Assembly: GCF_003350375.1 (NCBI RefSeq) | Contig: NZ_QQAR01000001.1 | Span: 62,001 to 126,000, forward strand | DNA: 64,000 bases | Source of the DNA: Flavobacterium sp. AG291 | Lineage (GTDB): Bacteria; Bacteroidota; Bacteroidia; Flavobacteriales; Flavobacteriaceae | Reading direction: 5' to 3' | Program-made: the position numbers and the translations under genes | Notes under the pieces: generated by a model | What the model saw: the letters and a program-made list of their open reading frames with translations, nothing else | Told to the model about the DNA's origin: nothing | The model's database searches: none | Part shown: one piece after another, positions 1 through 8,087 of the stretch | How positions within the stretch are numbered: position 1 is the first letter of the stretch | Layout of the letters: the number at the start of each line of letters is the position of its first letter

Positions 1-1
1 A

Positions 2-3000
2 GGTGAAACCCATGATATTGCAGATGTCGATTTTGTTCACCTGCACAACCATACGCAGTTTTCGGTACTACAGTCTACCATAGCGGTTCCCGATCTGGTT
101 AAGGCTGCTGCCAAATATAAAATGCCTGCCGTTGCCATGACCGATCACGGTAATATGATGGGGGCATTTCACTTTGTGAGTAATGTGCTGAATCACAATA
201 AAGCTGCTGAAGCTAAAAACAAGGCTGCGGTGGAAAATGGCGAAGAACCAACCGAGGTGTTAATGAAACCCATTGTTGGGGTTGAGTTCTTTGTTTGTGA
301 AGACCATAAAGATAAAACCCGTAAAGACAACGGTTATCAGGTTGTTTTGATGGCTAAAAATAAGAAAGGCTACCATAACCTGGCAAAAATGTCGTCTATT
401 GCCTTTACTGCAGGATTTTACTATGTGCCAAGGATCGATAAAAAAGTTATTGAGCAGTATAAAGAAGATATCATTGTACTCTCGGGTAACTTGTATGGTG
501 AGATTCCTAACAAGGTACTAAACATTGGTGAAAATCAGGCTGAAGAAGCATTGCTGTGGTGGAAAGAAATGTTTGGCGACGACTTCTATATGGAGCTGAT
601 GCGCCACGGACAGGAAGATGAGAACCGCGTGAATCAGTCGCTGATAAGCCTAGCCAGAAAACACAACGTTAAGCTGGTTGCTACCAATAATACTTACTAT
701 GTAAATAAAGAAGACTCGCATGCGCACGATATTTTGTTGTGTGTAAAAGACGGGGAAAAACAGGCAACGCCTATTGGCCGTGGCCGTGGATTCCGTTATG
801 GTCTTCCTAATAGCGAATACTATTTCAAGTCGGGCGATGAGATGAAGCAGCTCTTTAAAGACCTGCCGGAAGCCATTGCCAATATTCAGGAAATAGTTGA
901 TAAAATTGAAATTTACTCCCTGTACAGGGATGTACTCCTTCCAAAGTTTGATATTCCGGAAGAATTCCTTGTTGCGGAGGATAATGAAGATGGAGGAAAG
1001 CGAGGTGAGAATAAATATTTACGACATCTTACATATAAGGGGGCAGAAAAAAGATATGCCGAAATAACAGACGATATCCGTGAACGTCTGGATTTCGAGC
1101 TTAAGACGATTGAGAATAGTGGATATCCGGGTTATTTCCTTATTGTACAGGATTTCATTGCCGAAGCCCGAAATATGGGAGTATCGGTAGGGCCGGGAAG
1201 GGGATCGGCAGCGGGTAGTGCGGTAGCCTATTGTTTAGGGATTACCAATATTGACCCAATTAAATATGACCTCCTTTTTGAGCGTTTCCTGAATCCTGAC
1301 CGTGTATCCATGCCCGATATTGATATCGACTTTGATGATGAGGGTCGTGGCCGGGTAATGGATTATGTAATCAATAAATATGGAGCCAGTCAGGTAGCAC
1401 AGATTATTACTTATGGTACCATGGCGGCAAAATCGTCTATCCGGGATACTGCAAGGGTACTTGACCTTCCGCTATTTGAAGCTGATAAGATAGCCAAGCT
1501 TATCCCGAACCTTAAGCTTGCAAAAATATTCTCTCTTGACGCCAATGCGCTTAAAGGTGCGCTGCGTGCCGAGGAATATGAAAAAGTTGTGGAGCTTATT
1601 GCCATGGCTGATGGTGGCGACCTTACCGGTGAGACCATACAGCAGGCAAAAGTGCTTGAGGGATCGCTGCGTAATACCGGTATTCATGCCTGTGGGGTGA
1701 TTATTACGCCTGATGATATTACCAATTTCGTTCCGGTTTCAGTAGCGAAAGACTCCGACCTGTATGTTACCCAGTTTGATAACTCGGTGGTAGAAAGTGC
1801 CGGACTGCTAAAGATGGACTTCCTGGGGCTGAAGACCCTTACGCTGATTAAGGATACCGTTAAACTGGTAAAATACAAGCACGGCATTGAGCTTGATCCT
1901 GAATCGTTTCCTATAGATGATGTAAAGACTTATGAACTGTTTCAACGCGGTGAGACCGTAGGGGTGTTCCAGTACGAGTCGCCCGGGATGCAGAAATACA
2001 TGAAGGATCTGAAACCTACTGTATTTGCCGACCTTATTGCCATGAATGCCTTGTACCGTCCGGGACCTCTGGAGTATATTCCGAGTTTCGTTAGAAGGAA
2101 AAACGGAGAGGAAGAAATAAAATATGACCTTGATGCCTGTGAAGAGTACCTGAAAGAAACTTATGGTATTACGGTATACCAGGAGCAGGTGATGCTACTG
2201 TCGCAAAAGCTGGCCGGCTTTACTAAAGGTGAGGCCGACGTACTGCGTAAAGCGATGGGTAAAAAGCAAAAGGACGTACTGGATAAAATGAAACCTAAGT
2301 TCGTTGCGCAGGCTGCCGAAAAAGGGCACGATGCCACCGTACTTGAAAAAATATGGAAAGACTGGGAGGCATTTGCGAGTTATGCCTTCAATAAGTCGCA
2401 CTCTACCTGTTATGCCTGGGTAGCCTATCAAACAGCCTACCTTAAAGCGCACTATCCGGCAGAATATATGGCGGCAGTACTTTCTAACAACATGAACGAT
2501 ATTAAACAGGTTACCTTCTTTATGGAAGAATGTAAGCGAATGGGCTTACAGGTACTAGGGCCTGATGTAAATGAATCATATTATAAATTTACCGTAAATG
2601 ATAGTGGAGCTGTACGTTTTGGTATGGGGGCTATTAAAGGTGTTGGAGCTGGTGCGGTAGATACTATTGTAGAGAACCGAAAAGGCGGAGCCTATAAATC
2701 GATATTTGATTTGGCTAAACGTATTGATCTTCGAGCAGCCAATAAAAAAGCTTTTGAGAATCTTGCGCTTGCAGGAGGTTTTGATTGTTTCAACACCACA
2801 CACAGGGCACAGTATTTTCATATGGATGCCAGTGAGAATATCTCATTTCTGGAAAAGGCAATGCGTTACGGTTCGAAATTCCAGGAGAATGAAAACTCGT
2901 CGCAGGTGAGTCTTTTTGGGGAGGCTAGTGAGGTGCAGATACCTGAACCTGTAGTGCCACCATGCGAAGAATGGAGCACTATGGAAAAGCTTGCTAAAGA

Positions 3001-3751
3001 AAAGGAAGTTGTGGGTATTTATATCTCAGGACATCCGCTGGATGACTATAAGTTTGAGATGAAATATTTCTGTAATTCCAAACTGGAAGCATTAAAGAAT
3101 CTGGAGCAGCATGTTACCAAGAACCTGAGTTTTGGAGGAATTATTTCTAACGTACAGCACAGGGTTGCCAAAAACGGTAAAGGCTGGGCATCGTTTGTTC
3201 TGGAGGGCTATGATGAGAGTTACGAATTCAGGATATATGGAGAGGAATACTTAAAATTCAGGCATTTCCTGATAGGGAATAACTTTACCTTTATGAAAGT
3301 GCTTGTTAAAGAGGGCTGGACCAATGCTGAAGGTAAAAAAGGTGAGCCAAGACTTCAGTTTATAGCTATTCAATACCTGCAGGATGTATTGACAACATTT
3401 GCAAAGAAGCTTGTTATCATGTTTAATATTGCTGAATTGCAGGAACAACTGATTGCTACACTTAATGAGCTGTTTAGAGTTAACTCCGGTGATAACTCAG
3501 TTACTTTTGAAGTGATGGAACTGAAAAAAGTGCTTAAAAAAGTAGAGATAAACAATGCAGCACCAGTTAAGGAAGTGCAGGAAGAAGGCGATGAGCTGGA
3601 TGCAGAGGTGTCAGAGCCTGTAATGGCTGATGTTGAGGATATTCAGGTAGTAACTAAACTGAGTATGCCAAGCAGAAAACTTAAAGTTAAGATTAGTAAT
3701 GAGTTATTGCACGAATTAGAAAAGCTTCAAGTAAATTTTAAACTGAATTAA
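2..3751 (+). CDS. dnaE: DNA polymerase III alpha subunit, 5' end outside window
   Basis: Catalytic subunit of the replicative DNA polymerase. The frame is open from base 2, so the start lies upstream. An internal ATG at 122 is not the start, because the PHP-domain motif HLHNHTQFS is already encoded at about 41-67. Further along are GPGRGSAAGS (about 1192), the catalytic MPDIDIDFDD (about 1310), the KMDFLGLKT finger region (about 1813), ALYRPGP (about 2047) and FNKSHS (about 2388). An OB-fold-like segment lies near 3130-3300. About 1249 codons are present, consistent with a DnaE1-type enzyme missing only its first residues. No intein is seen. The C-terminal 150 residues are acidic and poorly conserved-looking. 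trxA follows after 116 bases with its own promoter. Confidence 0.97.
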   Translation, partial: GETHDIADVDFVHLHNHTQFSVLQSTIAVPDLVKAAAKYKMPAVAMTDHGNMMGAFHFVSNVLNHNKAAEAKNKAAVENGEEPTEVLMKPIVGVEFFVCEDHKDKTRKDNGYQVVLMAKNKKGYHNLAKMSSIAFTAGFYYVPRIDKKVIEQYKEDIIVLSGNLYGEIPNKVLNIGENQAEEALLWWKEMFGDDFYMELMRHGQEDENRVNQSLISLARKHNVKLVATNNTYYVNKEDSHAHDILLCVKDGEKQATPIGRGRGFRYGLPNSEYYFKSGDEMKQLFKDLPEAIANIQEIVDKIEIYSLYRDVLLPKFDIPEEFLVAEDNEDGGKRGENKYLRHLTYKGAEKRYAEITDDIRERLDFELKTIENSGYPGYFLIVQDFIAEARNMGVSVGPGRGSAAGSAVAYCLGITNIDPIKYDLLFERFLNPDRVSMPDIDIDFDDEGRGRVMDYVINKYGASQVAQIITYGTMAAKSSIRDTARVLDLPLFEADKIAKLIPNLKLAKIFSLDANALKGALRAEEYEKVVELIAMADGGDLTGETIQQAKVLEGSLRNTGIHACGVIITPDDITNFVPVSVAKDSDLYVTQFDNSVVESAGLLKMDFLGLKTLTLIKDTVKLVKYKHGIELDPESFPIDDVKTYELFQRGETVGVFQYESPGMQKYMKDLKPTVFADLIAMNALYRPGPLEYIPSFVRRKNGEEEIKYDLDACEEYLKETYGITVYQEQVMLLSQKLAGFTKGEADVLRKAMGKKQKDVLDKMKPKFVAQAAEKGHDATVLEKIWKDWEAFASYAFNKSHSTCYAWVAYQTAYLKAHYPAEYMAAVLSNNMNDIKQVTFFMEECKRMGLQVLGPDVNESYYKFTVNDSGAVRFGMGAIKGVGAGAVDTIVENRKGGAYKSIFDLAKRIDLRAANKKAFENLALAGGFDCFNTTHRAQYFHMDASENISFLEKAMRYGSKFQENENSSQVSLFGEASEVQIPEPVVPPCEEWSTMEKLAKEKEVVGIYISGHPLDDYKFEMKYFCNSKLEALKNLEQHVTKNLSFGGIISNVQHRVAKNGKGWASFVLEGYDESYEFRIYGEEYLKFRHFLIGNNFTFMKVLVKEGWTNAEGKKGEPRLQFIAIQYLQDVLTTFAKKLVIMFNIAELQEQLIATLNELFRVNSGDNSVTFEVMELKKVLKKVEINNAAPVKEVQEEGDELDAEVSEPVMADVEDIQVVTKLSMPSRKLKVKISNELLHELEKLQVNFKLN

Positions 3752-3867
3752 ATTTGCTAATAAGCTGAATCTATGCATAGATAGGTAAAACTAATATATG
3801 TTTAACAGAATTATTGATATTAATATGTAAATTTGTTACCTAAATTTAATCTAAAAGAAAAAATATA

Positions 3868-4185
3868 ATGGCACAAGCAATAACAGATGCTACTTTTGAT
3901 GAAGTAGTACTTAAATCAGATAAACCGGTATTAGTAGATTTTTGGGCAGCATGGTGTGGACCATGTCGTATGGTAGGCCCTATCATCGATGAGATCAGCT
4001 CAGAATACGAAGGTAAAGCTGTAGTTGGTAAAGTTGATGTAGATGCTAATCAGGAATTTGCAGCTAAATACGGAGTAAGAAACATCCCTACAGTACTAGT
4101 TTTCCAAAACGGAGAAGTAGTAGGTCGTCAGGTAGGTGTTGCTCCTAAAAAGACATATACTGATGCTATCGACGCTTTAATATAA
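3868..4185 (+). CDS. trxA: thioredoxin
   Basis: Small cytoplasmic disulfide reductase of 105 residues, the usual thioredoxin length. The redox motif W-C-G-P-C is at residues 29-33 (Cys30, Cys33), and the cis-proline segment NIPT lies near residue 75. No signal peptide is present, so it acts in the cytoplasm. A TAAATTTG promoter element at 3828-3835 precedes it and a strong terminator follows, so it is probably a single-gene unit. It differs from the cysteine-free thioredoxin-like protein at 34615-34911. Confidence 0.97.
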   Translation: MAQAITDATFDEVVLKSDKPVLVDFWAAWCGPCRMVGPIIDEISSEYEGKAVVGKVDVDANQEFAAKYGVRNIPTVLVFQNGEVVGRQVGVAPKKTYTDAIDALI

Positions 4186-4205
4186 GCAGCAGATAAAACT
4201 CATAA

Positions 4206-4233
4206 AAAAAGCCCACAGTAATGTGGGCTTTTT
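4206..4233 (+). terminator. rho-independent terminator after trxA
   Basis: Perfect 12-base arms (AAAAAGCCCACA / TGTGGGCTTTTT) around a GTAA loop, ending in a T run. Confidence 0.9.
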
Positions 4234-4358
4234 CATTGGAGGTTGGTTTTGTGCTAAAAAAATAACTAACCCTCTTTAATTTATGAACCAGGAATTATAA
4301 ATAAACATCAGGATTAATGTTTTTTAATTTCTGTTCTTTTTGGATTGATGATGTGCAA

Positions 4359-4396
4359 ATATAAAATAAGTCACTTAATAGTGACTTATTTTATAT
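4359..4396. promoter_or_regulatory. 38-base perfect palindrome, likely TetR operator
   Basis: The 17-base arms ATATAAAATAAGTCACT and AGTGACTTATTTTATAT are exact inverse complements separated by TAAT. The repeat ends 23 bases before the GTG start of the TetR-family gene. This is the usual place for an autoregulatory operator. The binding protein is inferred from adjacency. A stem in the RNA is also possible if transcription starts upstream. Confidence 0.65.
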
Positions 4397-4419
4397 TATT
4401 TTTATTCAAAATTTTTTAC

Positions 4420-5064
4420 GTGGAAGATAAAGCCGGAAATACTCCTGTCAGGGATAAGGAAAAAAGCAAACAAAAGTTTCTGAATGCTGTAGGGAAGCTT
4501 TTGAGGACAAAAGGGTTTTCTGCCCTCAAGGTAAATGATATTGCTGCTGTGGCAGGACTTGATAAAAAACTGATCTATAAGTATTTTGGAGGCAGGGATC
4601 AGCTGGTAGACCAGTATCTGGTTTCTATTGACTTTTGGAGTAACGTAAAACAGGATGATGCGCAGCCTGCAATTACTGATGGAGGTAGGGAGTTCACGAA
4701 ACAAATGGTACTGCAGCAATATGATTATGTGGCTTCTAACAAAGAATTTCAAAAGATTCTCTTATGGGGATTATCTGAAAAGAGAAAATCTTTGCAAAAT
4801 CTGGCCGATGAACGTGAAGTAGTTGGTGAAGTATTGCTTAAAAATATAACAGATCCTTTTTTTAAAGATAAAGCAGAGAATTTCAGGGCATCGATGGCTA
4901 TTATTATTTCGGGTGCTTATTATTTAAATATGTATTCCGGAGCCAGTAACAGTACCTTTTGCGGTATTGATCCTGCTAAGGAACAGGGAGAAAAGGCGAT
5001 TAAAAAAGCCATAGTCAATCTGGTAGACATGCTTTATGAAGATGGAAAAAAACAAAATGGATAA
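4420..5064 (+). CDS. TetR family transcriptional regulator
   Basis: One-component DNA-binding regulator of about 214 residues. The N-terminal helix-turn-helix (NDIAAVAGLDKKLIYKYFG, then RDQLV) is typical of TetR. The rest is an all-alpha ligand/dimer domain whose ligand I cannot predict. I chose the GTG at 4420. An ATG cluster at 4345-4353 would add a hydrophobic leader encoded by the palindrome itself, and there is no in-frame ATG between 4420 and the HTH. The gene stands alone between terminators, so its targets beyond itself are unknown. The TetR fold call is firm. The start is moderately sure. Confidence 0.85.
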   Translation: MEDKAGNTPVRDKEKSKQKFLNAVGKLLRTKGFSALKVNDIAAVAGLDKKLIYKYFGGRDQLVDQYLVSIDFWSNVKQDDAQPAITDGGREFTKQMVLQQYDYVASNKEFQKILLWGLSEKRKSLQNLADEREVVGEVLLKNITDPFFKDKAENFRASMAIIISGAYYLNMYSGASNSTFCGIDPAKEQGEKAIKKAIVNLVDMLYEDGKKQNG

Positions 5065-5067
5065 CAG

Positions 5068-5089
5068 CCGGCTTTATAGCCGGTTTTTT
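5068..5089 (+). terminator. terminator after tetR-family gene
   Basis: CCGGCT / AGCCGG stem with a TTAT loop followed by a T run, immediately after the stop codon. Confidence 0.8.
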
Positions 5090-5181
5090 GTTTTTGTATA
5101 TTTTTATAAAAAAAAAGAAACCTTCAGGCAACTTCTTAAAAATATTTTCCGTCTTACAGATATAAACCAACCTAAACCAAT

Positions 5182-5739
5182 TTGAAAATTATCCGATTAT
5201 ATGCTTCTGATGAGGCAGTCGTTAAAAAGATACTCCAGGGAGATGCCCGGGCAGAAAAGCAGCTATATGATCGATATGCTGCAAAAATGCTGGGTGTTTG
5301 CAGGATGTACATTAAAGACCTTCACTATGCCGAAGATGTAATGATAAGAGGATTTATGCGTGCGCTTGATAACTTAGGGAAATTTAGGTTTGAGGGTAGT
5401 TTTGAGGGCTGGCTCAGAAAGATAATGGTAAGGGAGTCGATTGACTTTTTGAGGGAACGCACCCAGATTTACTTTGAAGATATTGAAACTGCGGAAGTTC
5501 CACCTTTGGCAACAGTTGAAGTAGATCTGGATGTGGAGCTTTTACAGTTATTGATTGACAAACTGCCCGAAGGTTATCGTACAGTGCTGGTTATGTTTGC
5601 TGTTGAAGGCTATAACCATAAGGAGATAGCAAAAATGCTAGGGATTAGCGAGAGTACATCAAAGTCACAATTGTTTAAGGCAAGAAAGCAATTGCAGGAA
5701 CAATTGAGCTTATTAAAGAGATTAGAAAATGAAAGATAA
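5182..5739 (+). CDS. RNA polymerase ECF-type sigma factor
   Basis: Alternative sigma factor of 185 residues. Region 2 spans about residues 22-95 (YDRYAAKMLGVC, YAEDVMIRGFMRAL, FEGWLRKIMVRESIDFLR). Region 4 spans about 125-180 (LPEGYRTVLVMFAVEGYNHKEIAKMLGISEST). The only start that keeps the full N-terminus is TTG at 5182, since no in-frame ATG occurs before region 2. Its end overlaps the next gene by 11 bases, which suggests translational coupling with a membrane protein that may be its anti-sigma factor. The sigma call is very sure. The signal it responds to is unknown. Confidence 0.93.
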   Translation: MKIIRLYASDEAVVKKILQGDARAEKQLYDRYAAKMLGVCRMYIKDLHYAEDVMIRGFMRALDNLGKFRFEGSFEGWLRKIMVRESIDFLRERTQIYFEDIETAEVPPLATVEVDLDVELLQLLIDKLPEGYRTVLVMFAVEGYNHKEIAKMLGISESTSKSQLFKARKQLQEQLSLLKRLENER

Positions 5740-6415
5740 GAACCTGGAACAACAACTGGCAGAGAAGCTTGGTAACCGAAGTATAGCACCTTCGGATCAG
5801 GCATGGGAGCGCATTGCCCGAAACAGACAGCAGGGAAAGCAAAAGCAAAAAAATAATAAAAGGCTGTTTATGTATTATGCAGCAGCAGTTTTAGTGTTTC
5901 TTTTTGCGGGTTATTGGTTTGTGGCTAATACTCCGGATACAGCACCACAACAACAGGTAGTGGATGCAAATAAAACTGAACAGGCAACGGTTAAAGATAG
6001 TCCGGTGGTAGCAGTTTCAGAATCAGTTACTGAGCCTCAACAAAGTTTGCCCAAAGAAACATATAATGAAAATAGTAAACAGGGAGTGATTATTCCGGTT
6101 TATAAACAGGAGGCAGCAGTAGTTCAGGAAGCTGATAGACAATCGCAAGTGATTGAAAAAACGCCGCAGTTAAATTCAATTGTGCTTACTGAAGCTAGAG
6201 CTGTTACTAAAGACAAGCATTATGATGCAGAGGTGGATTATCTGCTAAAAAATGCCATTAAAGAGGTAGCTGCTGATAAACAATTTTCTAAAAAAACTGA
6301 TAATACTGCTCTGCTTAAAGAAGTAGAGTCTGAAATGGACGAATATTACCGCGATAAGGCGATGAGTATTTTTGCACTTAAGAACAAAAAAATACGCTTC
6401 GCTGTAAAAGAATAA
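5729..6415 (+). CDS. single-pass membrane protein, putative anti-sigma factor
   Basis: Protein of 228 residues that I do not recognise as a named family. A charged cytoplasmic N-terminus of about 45 residues precedes one membrane segment (about 47-66, FMYYAAAVLVFLFAGYWFV). A low-complexity Q/V/E/K-rich periplasmic part follows. This cytosol-membrane-periplasm plan, together with the 11-base overlap with the upstream ECF sigma gene, is what an anti-sigma factor would look like. No conserved zinc-binding HxxxCxxC motif is visible, so it is not a classic ZAS protein. The function is inferred from position and topology only. Confidence 0.6.
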   Translation: MKDKNLEQQLAEKLGNRSIAPSDQAWERIARNRQQGKQKQKNNKRLFMYYAAAVLVFLFAGYWFVANTPDTAPQQQVVDANKTEQATVKDSPVVAVSESVTEPQQSLPKETYNENSKQGVIIPVYKQEAAVVQEADRQSQVIEKTPQLNSIVLTEARAVTKDKHYDAEVDYLLKNAIKEVAADKQFSKKTDNTALLKEVESEMDEYYRDKAMSIFALKNKKIRFAVKE

Positions 6416-6434
6416 TAACAATCAACTCTTAATT

Positions 6435-7577
6435 ATGAAACGCATCTTATTATGCATCGCCTTTGTGGCGACAGGAATTTCTTTGCCTAAAGCCAACGCT
6501 CAGACTGAGAACGACACTCTTAAGCAGCAAACTGCAGAAAAGAAATCATGGTGGAATGAAACCGATCAGGATTATTATGAAGAGCTTAAAAAGCGCAAGT
6601 TAGAAGCTTTTGAAGCCGAAAAACAGAATATTGTTGAAACCGAAAAGTTTGAGCTTAAAAAATTGCTGGAAAAAATAGACAAAAGACTTGAGAATGGTGA
6701 GATAACAGCTGAAAAAGCAAAGGCCCTTAAGGAGGAGGCAGCTAAAAAATCGGCACAGAATATCGATAATAAAACAGCTATAGTAGAGAGTCAGATAGAG
6801 TTGACTAAAAGAGATGTGTTCTACAATTATCAGCCTAATACAACCGGTTATGTTGAGGCAGGTGTTGGAAATGCAACTGATGACAGAGGGAGTTTTTTGT
6901 TAGGTATACGATATAAAGCAGCTGATAAAAAACCTAAATATGATAAGCGTACCTATACGGATATGGTTTTTGCTGTTGGTTTTGGTGGGACTGTAGGTGA
7001 TGGTGTTGGTATAGGTGATGTCTATAAATTTGGGAAGAGTGGTTTTGCCGAGATAGGCTTTACTTTTCGAACACGGCTGTTAAAGGACTCTAATTACTGG
7101 CGACTTGCCTATGGACTTTCCTATCAGGAAAATACGCTTAGTCCTAAGGATAACAAGTATTTCGTTAACGATAATGGCTATACGAGCCTTGTGGTTTCTC
7201 CAAATCAGATTAAACGAAACATGATGGTGTTTGAGAATTTGGTTGTTCCGGTTTTATTAGAGTTTGGTCCATCGAAGAAGAAAGAATACAAAGATCATTT
7301 CAGGTATGATACTTCTACCAGTTTTAAAGTGGGAATAGGTGGTTTTGCTGGGATGAATCTAGGTACCATGCAATGGATGAAATATGTTGAAAATGGAGAG
7401 AATGTAAAAGTAAAATTGCGTCGTGACTACAATACCGAAAAATTTGTGTATGGTTTAAAAGGTTATGTAGGGTTTGGCAGCCTAAGCCTTTTTGCTCACT
7501 ATGAGCTCAACTCTGTGTTCAGTAAATCGGAGTATAAGGATCATGCCTTGTTTTTCGGTTTCAGGGTCGACCTTTAA
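6435..7577 (+). CDS. secreted envelope protein with coiled coil and beta-rich C-terminus
   Basis: Protein of 380 residues with a clear Sec signal peptide (MKRILLCIAFVATGISLPKANA). A long charged helix (about residues 40-125, EELKKRKLEAFEAEKQN onward) probably forms a coiled coil. The C-terminal 250 residues are rich in alternating aromatic/Gly segments and end in FFGFRVDL, the aromatic end typical of outer-membrane barrels. It is the third gene of the ECF sigma operon, only 19 bases after the membrane protein. It may therefore be an outer-membrane output or sensor of that pathway. No named family is recognised. Confidence 0.6.
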   Translation: MKRILLCIAFVATGISLPKANAQTENDTLKQQTAEKKSWWNETDQDYYEELKKRKLEAFEAEKQNIVETEKFELKKLLEKIDKRLENGEITAEKAKALKEEAAKKSAQNIDNKTAIVESQIELTKRDVFYNYQPNTTGYVEAGVGNATDDRGSFLLGIRYKAADKKPKYDKRTYTDMVFAVGFGGTVGDGVGIGDVYKFGKSGFAEIGFTFRTRLLKDSNYWRLAYGLSYQENTLSPKDNKYFVNDNGYTSLVVSPNQIKRNMMVFENLVVPVLLEFGPSKKKEYKDHFRYDTSTSFKVGIGGFAGMNLGTMQWMKYVENGENVKVKLRRDYNTEKFVYGLKGYVGFGSLSLFAHYELNSVFSKSEYKDHALFFGFRVDL

Positions 7578-7588
7578 TTATATATGTC

Positions 7589-7617
7589 AGAAGCCGCAGT
7601 TTTATTCTGTGGCTTCT
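7589..7617. terminator. bidirectional terminator between envelope protein and HxlR gene
   Basis: AGAAGCCGCAG / CTGTGGCTTCT arms (one G-T pair) around a 7-base loop. It overlaps the stop codon of the convergent hxlR-type gene. Confidence 0.7.
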
Positions 7618-7958
7618 CTTTCTTTTGTGTCAGCCTTGCTTTCATAATGTTTGTTATCCCATCGGGCAAGGTCTATTATAATAGGGATAAGACTCTGTCC
7701 TTTTTCTGTCAGGGTATATTCTACTCTTGGTGGAAGCTCTTTAAATTCTTCTCTGATAAGTATGTCGTCAGCCTCAAGGTCTTTTAATACTGATGTTAGT
7801 ACTTTTTTTGATATTGTGCCTATAGTTGCATGAATTTGTCCGAAACGGGCTGTACGGTTTCGCAAAGCGTAAATAATAATGGGTTTCCATTTGTTGCCTA
7901 ATATTGCCATGGAGCGGTGCATTGGGCAATGACTATATCTGAATATGTCTTTTTTCAT
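7602..7958 (-). CDS. HxlR family transcriptional regulator
   Basis: Winged-helix regulator of 118 residues with the family pattern CPMHRSMAILGNKWKPII near the N-terminus and VEYTLTEKG in the wing. It contains one cysteine, Cys11, in the position where HxlR/YodB-type proteins often carry a redox- or electrophile-sensing thiol. It is divergent from an old-yellow-enzyme oxidoreductase and shares a 60-base intergenic region with symmetrical operator-like repeats. Control of that enzyme is therefore likely. Thiol sensing is an inference from family members, not shown by the sequence. Confidence 0.9.
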   Translation of the reverse strand: MKKDIFRYSHCPMHRSMAILGNKWKPIIIYALRNRTARFGQIHATIGTISKKVLTSVLKDLEADDILIREEFKELPPRVEYTLTEKGQSLIPIIIDLARWDNKHYESKADTKEREATE

Positions 7959-7970
7959 TTTCTGGTTACT

Positions 7971-8030
7971 TAGTGGTTACCACTATATACTTTTAATGGT
8001 TACAAAAGTAAACTATTATTGTTTACTTTG
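7971..8030. promoter_or_regulatory. divergent promoter/operator region of HxlR and oxidoreductase genes
   Basis: Two inverted repeats are visible. TAGTGGT-T-ACCACTA (7971-7985) lies in the hxlR leader. AAAGTAAAC-7 bases-GTTTACTTT spans 8005-8029. The left arm of the second overlaps a minus-strand TACTTTTG -7 box (8003-8010). Its right arm overlaps a plus-strand TTACTTTG element (8023-8030). A protein bound there would cover both promoters. Confidence 0.65.
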
Positions 8031-8087
8031 TATAAAATGCTGAAATCACGACATAAGTCGTTAGTGTTAACTTTAAAAATATCTAAA

